Positions 24,336 to 34,405 of a DNA stretch of 64,000 nucleotides are shown here, piece after piece. Position 1 is the stretch's first letter. Each line of letters starts with the position of its first letter. Origin of the DNA: RSA9 sp036381195. GTDB taxonomy: Bacteria; Gemmatimonadota; Gemmatimonadetes; Longimicrobiales; RSA9. The notes under the pieces were generated by a model that saw nothing but the letters and a program-made list of their open reading frames with translations, searched no databases and had not been told where the DNA came from. Made by a program: the position numbers and the translations under genes. The stretch spans positions 28,160 to 92,159 of the forward strand of contig DASVDH010000084.1 in NCBI GenBank assembly GCA_036381195.1, read 5' to 3'.

Positions 24336-25612
24336 CACTCTGCCTCCGCCCGCCACTCGACCAGCGGCGCGTCCAGCACCGCGGCCTGGACGGCGTCCGC
24401 GACCGCGCGGCGCAGCGGCACGTGGCGATTGTTGCTGCGCGTCGGGTTGACGCGGTTCGTCAGCAGGATGACGAACAGCCCGCGCTCCGGATCCATCCAG
24501 ATGCTGGTTCCGGTGAAGCCGGTGTGGCCGAACGAGCGCGGCGAGAAGTAGCGGCCCGCGCTGGAGCCCGGGCTCGGCGTGTCCCAGCCGAGCGCGCGGC
24601 TCGAGCGCGTGCCCTGCCGCGCCGTCCAGCGCGCGATGGTCTCGGGCCGCAGGAGCCGCACGCCGCCGTACGTGCCGCCGTTCAGCATCATCTGCGCGAA
24701 GATCGCCAGGTCGCGGGCCGAGGAGAACAGCCCCGCGTGGCCGGCCACGCCGCCCAGCGCGCAGGCGTTCTCGTCGTGCACGATGCCGTGCACGTGCATG
24801 TGCCGGTAGACCGTGTCCACCTCGGTCGGCGCGATGCGCGCGAGCAACGGGTGGTCCGCACGGTACGTCGCCGTGCAGTCCTCGCCCGGCCCCGGCGGCT
24901 CTGAGGCCAGCGGGTTGAACCCGGTGTCCCGCATCCCCAGCGGGCCCCACACCCGCTCTTCCAGGAACACGTCCAGCGGCTTGCCGGTGACCCGCTCGAT
25001 GACCAAACCCGTGAGGATCAGGTCCCAATCGCTGTAGATCATCGTGTCGCCGGGCGCGTACGCCAGCGGCCCCTCGTTGATCGCGGCCAGGTACGCCTCG
25101 CGGCCCCGGGTCGTCTTCCAGAGCGGCGCGAACGCAGCGAAGCCGGCACTGTGGACCAGGACCATCCGCAGCGTGATCCCCGCCTTGTCGGGCGCATCCA
25201 GCTCCGGCAGGTAGTCGCGCAGCGGCCGGTCCAGGTCGAGCAGCCCCTCCTCCTCCAGGATCATCGCCGCCGTCGTCGTCGCCACCACCTTCGTCAGGGA
25301 CGCCATGTCGAAGATCGTCGAGTCCGTGACGGCGGGCGCGTCCGGCCTCGCATCCACGCGGCCGTAGCCGCGCAGGTGCACGAGCCGGCCCCAGCGGCCC
25401 ACCGCCAGCGCGGCGCCCGGCGCCGCCCCCTCGGCCAGCGCCGTCGTCACGATCGAGTCCAGACGGGCGCCGAGATCGGCGCTCATGCCGACGCTCGCGG
25501 GATCGGCCGGCGCGAGGGTGGGCAGCGGATCCAACCTGTCGCTGGTGCGCGGCCCGGCGCCGCAGGCGCCGAGCAGGAAGGAGGCGGTCATGGCAACGGC
25601 TAGGGCCCTCAT
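24335..25612 (-). CDS. Beta-lactamase-family serine hydrolase, AmiE/YfeW-like lipoprotein
   Basis: The 425-residue product has a lipoprotein signal ending at Cys17 (LLGAC). The serine hydrolase motifs are Ser105-Leu-Thr-Lys108, Tyr193-Ser-Asp195 and His363-Thr-Gly365. This is the class C/PBP4-like fold (UPF0214-type relatives include YbbE/AmiE of Bacillus and YfeW of E. coli). Its divergent neighbour is NamZ, and in Bacillus subtilis amiE and namZ lie in one muropeptide recycling cluster; that supports a role in cleaving MurNAc-peptides or stem peptides. A promoter lies at 25653-25681. Confidence 0.88.
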   Translation of the reverse strand: MRALAVAMTASFLLGACGAGPRTSDRLDPLPTLAPADPASVGMSADLGARLDSIVTTALAEGAAPGAALAVGRWGRLVHLRGYGRVDARPDAPAVTDSTIFDMASLTKVVATTTAAMILEEEGLLDLDRPLRDYLPELDAPDKAGITLRMVLVHSAGFAAFAPLWKTTRGREAYLAAINEGPLAYAPGDTMIYSDWDLILTGLVIERVTGKPLDVFLEERVWGPLGMRDTGFNPLASEPPGPGEDCTATYRADHPLLARIAPTEVDTVYRHMHVHGIVHDENACALGGVAGHAGLFSSARDLAIFAQMMLNGGTYGGVRLLRPETIARWTARQGTRSSRALGWDTPSPGSSAGRYFSPRSFGHTGFTGTSIWMDPERGLFVILLTNRVNPTRSNNRHVPLRRAVADAVQAAVLDAPLVEWRAEAE

Positions 25613-25647
25613 CGGCTCGCTCCGTGTATCGGGGTTCGGAGGTGAGG

Positions 25648-25676
25648 TTGGCATTCTAGCACACGGAACGTATGTT
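25648..25676 (+). promoter_or_regulatory. Sigma-70-like promoter for namZ
   Basis: TTGGCA (25648-25653), a 17-base spacer and TATGTT (25671-25676) point toward namZ, whose ATG lies at 25719. It interlocks with a promoter on the other strand. Confidence 0.6.
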
Positions 25677-25681
25677 GTCAG
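25653..25681 (-). promoter_or_regulatory. Sigma-70-like promoter for the serine hydrolase gene
   Basis: On the minus strand CTGACA (25681-25676), a 17-base spacer and TAGAAT (25658-25653) point toward the hydrolase gene starting at 25612. Its -35 and -10 elements overlap the -10 and -35 of the plus-strand promoter, so the two cannot be occupied at the same time. Confidence 0.6.
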
Positions 25682-25718
25682 CACCGCACGAAAACCCCCT
25701 TTCGCTCGGAGATCGAGA

Positions 25719-26975
25719 ATGATGATGCGGCTCGCACGCGCTCTCGTGCCCGCCTCGCTCGTGCTCGCCTGCGCGGCCGGCGACACCGGCGCAGCCGGCC
25801 AGGCAGACCCCGCACCGGTCCGCCCCGGCGTCGAGGTCTTCGTCGAGAATCCGCCGGAGGTCGTGCGCGGCAAGCGGGTGGGGTTGATCACGAACCACTC
25901 GGGCATCGACCGGCAGCGGCGCGCGACCATCGACCTGCTGCGCGCGATGCCGGAGCTGGAGCTGGTGGCGCTGTTCTCGCCCGAGCACGGCATCCGTGGC
26001 ACCGCGGATTCGCGCGTCGAGTCGAGCGTGGACGAGGCGACGGGGCTGCCCATCCACTCGCTGTACAGCGACACCCGGAAGCCCACGCCCGAGATGCTCG
26101 AGGGAATCGACGTGCTGGTCTACGACATCATGGACCTGGGCGTGCGGCAGTACACGTACGAGTCGACGCTGGCGCTGGCGATGCAGGCGGCGGCGGAGAA
26201 CGGGATCCCGATCGTGGTGCTGGACCGGCCGAACCCGGTGACCGGGACGATCATGGAGGGCAACATCCTCGAGCCGGGGTTCGAGTCGTTCGTGGGGATC
26301 TATCCCGTGCTGTCGCGTCACGGCATGACGGTGGGCGAGCTGGCGCGGATGTACAACGCGGAGCAGAACATTGGCGCCGACCTGACGGTTGTGCCGGTGG
26401 AGGGCTGGACGCGGGACATGTGGTTCGACGAGACCGGGCTCCCCTGGGTCAACCCGTCGCCCAACATCCGGCGGCTGGAGGCGGCGATCCATTACCCGGG
26501 GGCGGTCTTCTTCGAGGCGATCAACGTTTCGGAAGGCCGGGGCACCGATACCCCGTTCGAGCAGATCGGCGCGCCGTGGCTGAAGAACGAGGAGGTGGCC
26601 GCGGAGATGAACGCCATGAACCTGCCGGGGATCCGCTTCGAGCCGGTCGAGTTCGACATCGCCGAGGGCGCCAGCAAGTACCCCGGCGAGCACGTGAAGG
26701 GCGTGCGGTTCAGCATCACGGATCGGGAGACCTATCGCCCGATCGAGACGTCGCTGCTGATGATCGAGCTGATCCGTCGGCTGCACCCGGCCGAGTTCCG
26801 GTGGCGCGGCGCGAACGGGCGCGAGTCACGGATGCTCACGATCGAGCGCCACGGCGGCACGGCGCGGCTGCGGCAGGCGATCGAGGCCGGCACCGTGCGC
26901 GAGCTGCTGCGCGAGTGGGAGCGGGACCAGGCCATCTTCCGGGAGAAGCGCGCGCCCTACCTGCTGTACCGGTGA
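25719..26975 (+). CDS. namZ: Exo-beta-N-acetylmuramidase NamZ-like (DUF1343) lipoprotein
   Basis: The 418-residue product has a lipoprotein signal (MMMRLARALVPASLVLAC, Cys18) and the DUF1343/YbbC family sequence: GLITNHSGID, ALFSPEHGIRG, LVYDIMDLGVRQYTYE, IVVLDRPNPV and INVSEGRGTDTPFEQIGAPW. NamZ of Bacillus subtilis releases MurNAc from muropeptide chains; the same activity is inferred here, with the protein held in the periplasm by its lipid. GGAGATCGAGA precedes the first of three consecutive ATGs. It is divergent from the AmiE/YfeW-like hydrolase. Confidence 0.92.
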   Translation: MMMRLARALVPASLVLACAAGDTGAAGQADPAPVRPGVEVFVENPPEVVRGKRVGLITNHSGIDRQRRATIDLLRAMPELELVALFSPEHGIRGTADSRVESSVDEATGLPIHSLYSDTRKPTPEMLEGIDVLVYDIMDLGVRQYTYESTLALAMQAAAENGIPIVVLDRPNPVTGTIMEGNILEPGFESFVGIYPVLSRHGMTVGELARMYNAEQNIGADLTVVPVEGWTRDMWFDETGLPWVNPSPNIRRLEAAIHYPGAVFFEAINVSEGRGTDTPFEQIGAPWLKNEEVAAEMNAMNLPGIRFEPVEFDIAEGASKYPGEHVKGVRFSITDRETYRPIETSLLMIELIRRLHPAEFRWRGANGRESRMLTIERHGGTARLRQAIEAGTVRELLREWERDQAIFREKRAPYLLYR

Positions 26976-27146
26976 GGGGCCTTCGCGGGCGGCGGCAGGC
27001 GGCACCCGGCGGCAGTCGAGGGCCGCAGGGGATACCGGCGCCGAGCCGCCCCCGGCCCGCGAGCGCGGCCTCCTAGGGCCGCTGGCGCCCGGGCGCGGGC
27101 CGCGCCGCTCGGCGCCTCGCGGCCGGCGGCGCGGCTACGCCCTGCC

Positions 27147-28037
27147 TCAGCCGATCGCTTCGAGACAATCTCCGATGCTCATGGCCACGCACGTGAAGGA
27201 CGGCGTGTCCCGGACCGTGTAGCGGCTGGCCTCGGTGTGGCGGAGCGCCATGAGCAGGTCGAGGAAACGGCCCACGTGGTCGGTCTCGAACGCGACCACG
27301 AACTCCTGGTCATCGAGGCCGTAGGAGTACGTGGTGTTGAGCTTCACGTCCGGCCATTGGTGGCCGACGCGGATGTGCTCGTCCATCATGCGCTGCCGCT
27401 CCTCGTGGGACAGCGCGTACCAGTCGCGGCTCTTCACGAACGGGTAGACGAACAGGTACTTCGAGCCCTGCGGGTTGATGGCGATGCGGGCCTCCTCGAG
27501 CACCCCGGAGCCGCCGTACTTGCGCAGGTACTCCTCCTCGTACCGGTTGAGGTAGATGGAGCGGCGAGTCATCGCGAAGTAGGAGTACGGCAGGCGCAGC
27601 CAGGCGCCGAGCCCGGTGCGGTTGACGGCGGCGCCGAACTCGTGCAGGTGATCCAGGTTCTTCGTCGCCTGCCAGAGCATGAAGTCGCAGTCCCCGCGCG
27701 TGCCGACCAGTGAGTAGGCGTAGACCATGAACTTCTGACCCCACTCGCGGACCAGCTCGACGAACTCCTGCCGGTGGGCGGCCTTCACCTCCGGCGCCAG
27801 CCGGCGCCACGCCGGGTCGACCTGGTAGAAGGCGAAGCGCACGAGCTCCCGCTGCGCCGCCTTCTCCTGCTCCTTGCGGATCTTCTCCCAGGCGTCTTCC
27901 TCGAGCGCGGGGCGCTTGGGCAGCCCCGGCCTGATGCCGCGGGGCGCGTTCTCGGTCGCGACGCCGCGCGGGTCCTCGTCCGCTCCGCTCTTGCGCTCCG
28001 CCTCCCGCGCCACCCTGGTTCCCGATCCGGTGCTCAT
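27147..28037 (-). CDS. Chlorite dismutase-family protein, HemQ/ChdC-like
   Basis: The 296-residue product has an N-terminal charged extension of about 60 residues and then the dimeric alpha-beta barrel family sequence. Recognisable parts are LVRFAFYQVDPAWRRL, DCDFMLWQATKNLDHL, YLFVYPFVKSRDWYAL (with the Tyr expected at the catalytic position), MDEHIRVGHQW (proximal His) and SYGLDDQEFVVAFETD. Most non-chlorite members are coproheme decarboxylases that make heme b in the coproporphyrin-dependent route; this function is inferred. AAGGAGGATCC precedes the ATG. It is divergent from the M1 peptidase gene and not beside other heme genes. Confidence 0.85.
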   Translation of the reverse strand: MSTGSGTRVAREAERKSGADEDPRGVATENAPRGIRPGLPKRPALEEDAWEKIRKEQEKAAQRELVRFAFYQVDPAWRRLAPEVKAAHRQEFVELVREWGQKFMVYAYSLVGTRGDCDFMLWQATKNLDHLHEFGAAVNRTGLGAWLRLPYSYFAMTRRSIYLNRYEEEYLRKYGGSGVLEEARIAINPQGSKYLFVYPFVKSRDWYALSHEERQRMMDEHIRVGHQWPDVKLNTTYSYGLDDQEFVVAFETDHVGRFLDLLMALRHTEASRYTVRDTPSFTCVAMSIGDCLEAIG

Positions 28038-28223
28038 GGATCCTCCTTCGTGCTCCCAGGTGTTCGAGCGCCGAGCGCAGCCGGAAGCGCCGGCGCGCCG
28101 GGCGCGTATCGTCGTGCTGTCCCGTGAAGGGGAAGTTGCCATGGCCCGCGCCGTGCCGCAAGTTTGCGTGCGCCCGGCGCGATCGCCGGCCGGCCGCCGG
28201 AGCGGCGGAAAGGAAGACGCAGC

Positions 28224-30242
28224 GTGCAGCGTGTGAGACTCCTCTGGTGCGGGCTGGTGCTCGTCCTCGCGGCGTGCAGCCGCGGCCCCGCGCCCGCTCC
28301 TCCCACGCCCGCCCCCGTGGCGGTAGAGCCGGACACCGCAGCGCGGTCCATCCGCTGGGCGGCGCGGCCGGTGCCGGTACCGGCGTCGTTCCAGCGCGCC
28401 GTGGCCGAGGGCAGCCGCACGCTGGACGGGCGGCCGGGGCCGCGCTACTGGCAGCAGCGCGTGTCGTACCGGATCGACGCGGAGCTCGACCCGCGCACCG
28501 GGCGGCTGCAGGGCGAAGAGCGCATCGCCTACCACAACCGCTCGCCGGACACGCTCGGCGTCGTCGTCTTCAACCTGTACCAGAACCTGTTCCGCGCGGA
28601 CGCGCTGCGGAACGAGCCCGTGCCGATCACCGGCGGCGTGACGCTCGAGCGCGTCGCGGTCGGGGACGCGGAGGCGCGCCGCATCGGGCTCGACGCGGAG
28701 CCGCCGGCCGGCCGGCCGACGTACCACCTCGATGGCACGCTCATGGTCGTCCACCTGCCGCGGCCGCTCCCGCCGGGCGACAGCGTGGAGTTCCAGGTCG
28801 CGTGGCATTTCACCGTCCCGCCGGCGGACGCGCCGCGCACGGGGCGGAGCGACCACGCCGTCTACCAGGTGGCGCAGTGGTATCCGCAGATCGCCGTGTA
28901 CGACGACCTGCGCGGCTGGAACGCCGATCCCTACCTCGGCACGGGCGAGTTCTACCTCGAGTACGGCGACTTCGAGGTCGCATTGACCGTGCCCGAGGGC
29001 TGGCTCGTCGCGGCCACGGGCACGCTCGAGAACCCGGACGAGGTACTCACCGAGATCGCGCGCGAGCGCCTGGAGCTCGCGCTGCGACGCGACACGATCA
29101 TCCGGATCGTGGAGGAAGACGACCTGCAGGCCGGCAACGCCACGCAGCGTGCGCCCGGGGGCCAGCTCACCTGGCGGTTCCGTGCGCGCGACGTGCGCGA
29201 TTTCGCCTTTGCGGCGTCCGACCACTACGTCTGGGATGCGACGCGGGCGATCGTCCCGGACACGGCGGCCGGGCGCGCCGACACCGTGGCCGTGCACGCG
29301 TTCTACCGGCCGGACGCGACGGCCTGGCGCGAGGCGGCGCGCTACACCCGCCACGCGCTCGCGTTCAACGCGCGGCTCGGCCACCCCTACATCTACCCGC
29401 ACATCACGTCCGCAGAAGGGCCGGTCTTCGGGATGGAGTACCCGATGATCGTGTTCGTCGCAGACATCGCGGACGCGGACCTGCTCTACACGGTGATCGC
29501 GCACGAAGTCGCCCACATGTGGTACCCGATGATGGTCGGGTCGGACGAGAAGCGGCACGCCTGGCAGGACGAGGGCCCGGCCAGCTTCCTCGAGAACCTC
29601 GCCCTCGCCGACTTCACCCGCGACGAGGACGTGTGGAGCGACGAGCTCTCCAGCTACATGCAGGTCGCGGGCACGGAGGTCGAGCAGCCGATGATGCAGG
29701 AGGCGGACCGGTATGGCCCCGGACCCGCGTACGGCGTGGCGTCGTACAGCAAGCCCGCGCTGCTGCTGCGCGCGCTGCGCCACGTGATCGGGCCCGACGC
29801 GCTGCGCGTCGCGCTCCGCGAGTACTCACGCCGCTGGCTGCTCAAGCACCCGGCCGCACTGGACTTCTTCAACACCGTCGAGGACGTGGCCGGCCGCGAC
29901 CTCGATTGGTTCTGGCACCCGTGGTGGTACGAGACGGTGGTGCTGGACCAGGCGATCGCAGAGGTCGAGGTCGCGCCGGCGGCCGAGGGCGAGACCGTCA
30001 CGGTCACGGTCGAGGATCGGGGCGAAGCGCCCATGCCGGCACTGCTCGCGATCACGCTCGCCGGCGGCGAGACGCGGCGCCTCACCATCCCGGTGGACGT
30101 GTGGCTCGCCGGAGCGCGGCGGCACCGCGAGGTGATCCAGGTGGCCGGCCGGGTCGAGCGCGTCGAGATCGACCCCGAGGACGTCTTCCCCGACGTGGAC
30201 CGCACGAACAACGTCTGGCGGCGCGGCGGGCCGCAGCGCTGA
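28224..30242 (+). CDS. M1-family zinc metallopeptidase lipoprotein
   Basis: The 672-residue product starts at GTG 28224 after AAGGAAG and has a lipoprotein signal ending LAACS. The zinc site is His427-Glu428-x2-His431 (HEVAHMW) with Glu450 19 residues later (DEGPASF), the standard HExxH-x18-E spacing of M1 (gluzincin) peptidases, and the GMEYPM exopeptidase-type motif precedes it. An N-terminal beta domain with SYRIDAELDPRTGRLQGEERI is visible. It probably degrades peptides in the periplasm or at the surface. The reading frame extends 20 codons upstream of the GTG but without a signal-like start. Confidence 0.92.
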   Translation: MQRVRLLWCGLVLVLAACSRGPAPAPPTPAPVAVEPDTAARSIRWAARPVPVPASFQRAVAEGSRTLDGRPGPRYWQQRVSYRIDAELDPRTGRLQGEERIAYHNRSPDTLGVVVFNLYQNLFRADALRNEPVPITGGVTLERVAVGDAEARRIGLDAEPPAGRPTYHLDGTLMVVHLPRPLPPGDSVEFQVAWHFTVPPADAPRTGRSDHAVYQVAQWYPQIAVYDDLRGWNADPYLGTGEFYLEYGDFEVALTVPEGWLVAATGTLENPDEVLTEIARERLELALRRDTIIRIVEEDDLQAGNATQRAPGGQLTWRFRARDVRDFAFAASDHYVWDATRAIVPDTAAGRADTVAVHAFYRPDATAWREAARYTRHALAFNARLGHPYIYPHITSAEGPVFGMEYPMIVFVADIADADLLYTVIAHEVAHMWYPMMVGSDEKRHAWQDEGPASFLENLALADFTRDEDVWSDELSSYMQVAGTEVEQPMMQEADRYGPGPAYGVASYSKPALLLRALRHVIGPDALRVALREYSRRWLLKHPAALDFFNTVEDVAGRDLDWFWHPWWYETVVLDQAIAEVEVAPAAEGETVTVTVEDRGEAPMPALLAITLAGGETRRLTIPVDVWLAGARRHREVIQVAGRVERVEIDPEDVFPDVDRTNNVWRRGGPQR

Positions 30243-30311
30243 GGAGGAGCCCCCGCGCCGGCACGCCGGAGCGCCCCGTGCGGAGCCGGCTGGCGCGAGG
30301 CGTGGCGTCGC

Positions 30312-30332
30312 GGCGCCCGGGGAGCGGGCGCC
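30312..30332. terminator. Possible bidirectional hairpin between convergent genes
   Basis: GGCGCCC (30312-30318), a 7-base loop and GGGCGCC (30326-30332) form a perfect 7-bp stem between the convergent M1 and S9 peptidase genes. There is no T-run on either side, so intrinsic termination is only a possibility. Confidence 0.3.
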
Positions 30333-30412
30333 GAGCCGGCGGCGCCCCGGGCCTCGTCCGCGCCCGCTCCAGACTGCGTCGCGCGCCGCTCCATGCCGCG
30401 GCGCGCGCTGCC

Positions 30413-32332
<1,920 letters not shown>

Positions 32333-32532
32333 GGGAGTCTCCGGGGTACGGGGTTCTTTGAGCGCCTCACAGTACGCTCCGCGATCCGGGAGGTTTCGGG
32401 CCGCCGGGCGGACGGCCGGGGCCGACTGCGGAGCCGGCCCATGCCATCAGGGGCCGCCGGCACCCGGCGCGCGCAGAACGCGGCCTGCAGGCGTCGCGCG
32501 GATCGCGACGCCCGCAGGCGCGCCGGGGCCGC

Positions 32533-34263
32533 TCACCGACTCCCCGCCCGGGCCACCTGCTGCGCCGACTCTCGCCACCCCGTCCAACCCGGCCCGCGGA
32601 CCACGCGCCCGGGCTTGGCGCCCGTGTGCTCGCCGTCCCGCAGCACCTGCACGCCGTTGACGAAGACGTGGATCACGCCGGTCGCGAGCTGGTGCGGCTC
32701 CTCGAACGTCGCATGGTCCGTGATCGTGGCCGGGTCGAAGACCACGACGTCGGCGAAGTAGCCGGGGCGCAGCGCGCCGCGGCGGCGCAGCTTCAGGTTC
32801 TCCGCGGGCAGCGAGGTCAGCTTGCGGATCGCCTCCTCCAGCGGAATCACCTGCTCCTCGCGCACGTACTTGCCCAGCAGCCGCGCGAAGTTGCCGTACG
32901 CCCGCGGGTGCGGGTTGGACTTCAGGAACGCGCCTTCCGGCGCGAGCGAGCCGGCGTCCGACCCGAAGCTCATCCAGGGCAGCGCGATCTGCTTCTTCAC
33001 GTTGTCCTCGGACATGAGGAAGTAGACCGTCTCGACGCGGCTGCCGTCCTGGATCACGAGATCCATCGCGGTCTCTTCCGGGCTCTTGCCCCGCATGCGC
33101 GCGACCTCCGCGAGCGACTTGCCCGTGAGGTACTTGAGCGAGTCCTGCTTGAACCCGACCAGGATCACCCGCTCCGGCGATCCCGCGAGCAGGTAGAGGC
33201 TCTCCCACTCGTTCGTGGGCGTGGTCATCTCGCGGCGCAGCCGCGCGCGGATCTGCGGGTCCTTCAACCGTGCGATCCACTGCTTGAGTCCGCCCTCCTG
33301 CACCCACGGCGGCATCGCGGCATCGAGCCCGGTCGCGCCCGCGGTGTAGGTGTACATGTCCGCGGTGATGCGCAGCCCTTCCGCCCGCGCCGCCTCGATC
33401 TTCGCGATGACCTCGTCGATCTTCGGCCAGTTCTCCACGCCCGCGGCCTTGAGGTGGTAGATCTCCGCCGGGATGTTCGCCTCGCGCGCGATGGTGATCA
33501 GCTCGTCGACCGCCTCGAGCAGCCGGTTGCCCTCGCTGCGCATGTGCGAGATGTACATGCCGCCGTACTCCGCGGCGACGCGGGCCAGCTCGATCAGCTC
33601 GTCGGTCTCCGCGTAGAACGCGGGCGCGTAGATCAGCGAGGAGCCGACGCCCAGCGCGCCCTCTTCCATCGCCTGGCGCACCAGCGCGCGCATGCGCTCC
33701 AGCTCCTCGGGCGTGGGCGGGCGGTCCTCGTAGCCGATCTCGTGGACGCGCACGGTCGTCGCGCCGATGAACGACGCGACGTTGGTCGAGATCCCGCGCT
33801 CGACCAGGTGCTCGAGGTACTCGCCCAGCGTGGTCCACGCGACGTCGAACCGGATATCGCCCTGCTGCTCGAGCATCTCCCGTTTCATCGCGTCGTTCAG
33901 CGGGCCCATGGACGCGCCCTCGCCGAAGACCTCGAGCGTGACGCCTTGCTTGATGTCGCTGAGCGAGCGGCCGTCCTCGATCAGCGACTCGGTCGCCCAG
34001 CTCAGCATGTTGATGAAGCCCGGCGCGACGGCGAGCCCGGTGACGTCGATCTCCGTCGCGGCGCTGGCGCGGCCGATGTCGCCCACGGCAACGATGCTGT
34101 CGCCCTGGATCGCGACGTCGCCGACGATCGGCGGGCCGCCGCTGCCGTCGTAGATCGCGCCGCCGCGCAGGATCACGTCGTAGTGCTCGCCGGGCGAGAA
34201 CGAACAGGCGGCGAGGAGGGCGAGGCACAGGAGTGCCAGGGTCGCGATGCGTGGTGCGAGCAT
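32533..34263 (-). CDS. N-acyl-D-amino-acid deacylase-like amidohydrolase lipoprotein
   Basis: The 576-residue product starts after GGAGGAG at 34263 and has a lipoprotein signal (LALLAACSF). The fold is that of D-aminoacylases: DVILRGGAIYDGSG at the start, SSLIYAPAFYAETDEL, YISHMRSEG, IYHLKAAG, and SFGSDAGS near the end. Two metal-site elements differ from the textbook enzymes: the usual H-x-H after PGFI is replaced by NMLSWAT, and the Cys position in GVTT-VVG-NC is Glu (LEVFGEG). His in ISHMR and YHLKA and Asp in GSDAGS are kept, so a one-metal enzyme is possible. Substrate uncertain. Confidence 0.85.
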   Translation of the reverse strand: MLAPRIATLALLCLALLAACSFSPGEHYDVILRGGAIYDGSGGPPIVGDVAIQGDSIVAVGDIGRASAATEIDVTGLAVAPGFINMLSWATESLIEDGRSLSDIKQGVTLEVFGEGASMGPLNDAMKREMLEQQGDIRFDVAWTTLGEYLEHLVERGISTNVASFIGATTVRVHEIGYEDRPPTPEELERMRALVRQAMEEGALGVGSSLIYAPAFYAETDELIELARVAAEYGGMYISHMRSEGNRLLEAVDELITIAREANIPAEIYHLKAAGVENWPKIDEVIAKIEAARAEGLRITADMYTYTAGATGLDAAMPPWVQEGGLKQWIARLKDPQIRARLRREMTTPTNEWESLYLLAGSPERVILVGFKQDSLKYLTGKSLAEVARMRGKSPEETAMDLVIQDGSRVETVYFLMSEDNVKKQIALPWMSFGSDAGSLAPEGAFLKSNPHPRAYGNFARLLGKYVREEQVIPLEEAIRKLTSLPAENLKLRRRGALRPGYFADVVVFDPATITDHATFEEPHQLATGVIHVFVNGVQVLRDGEHTGAKPGRVVRGPGWTGWRESAQQVARAGSR

Positions 34264-34405
34264 GGCGGGATCTCCTCCGGACGCGCGGCGCCGAAGCGGG
34301 CAATGGGCGCCCAGCACGGGGCGCGCTCCGCTGCTGGTGTGTCGACTGTGCGAACAAGCTACGCGGACCCGCCGGTGGCGGGCAAGCGCGTTCGGCCCTC
34401 CCGCC

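Noticed and set aside
27147..29783. Very long minus-strand open frame extending the HemQ-like protein to 878 codons
   Set aside because: The extension overlaps the well-supported M1 peptidase on the plus strand, has random-like composition and lacks the AAGGAGGATCC-ATG start seen at 28037.
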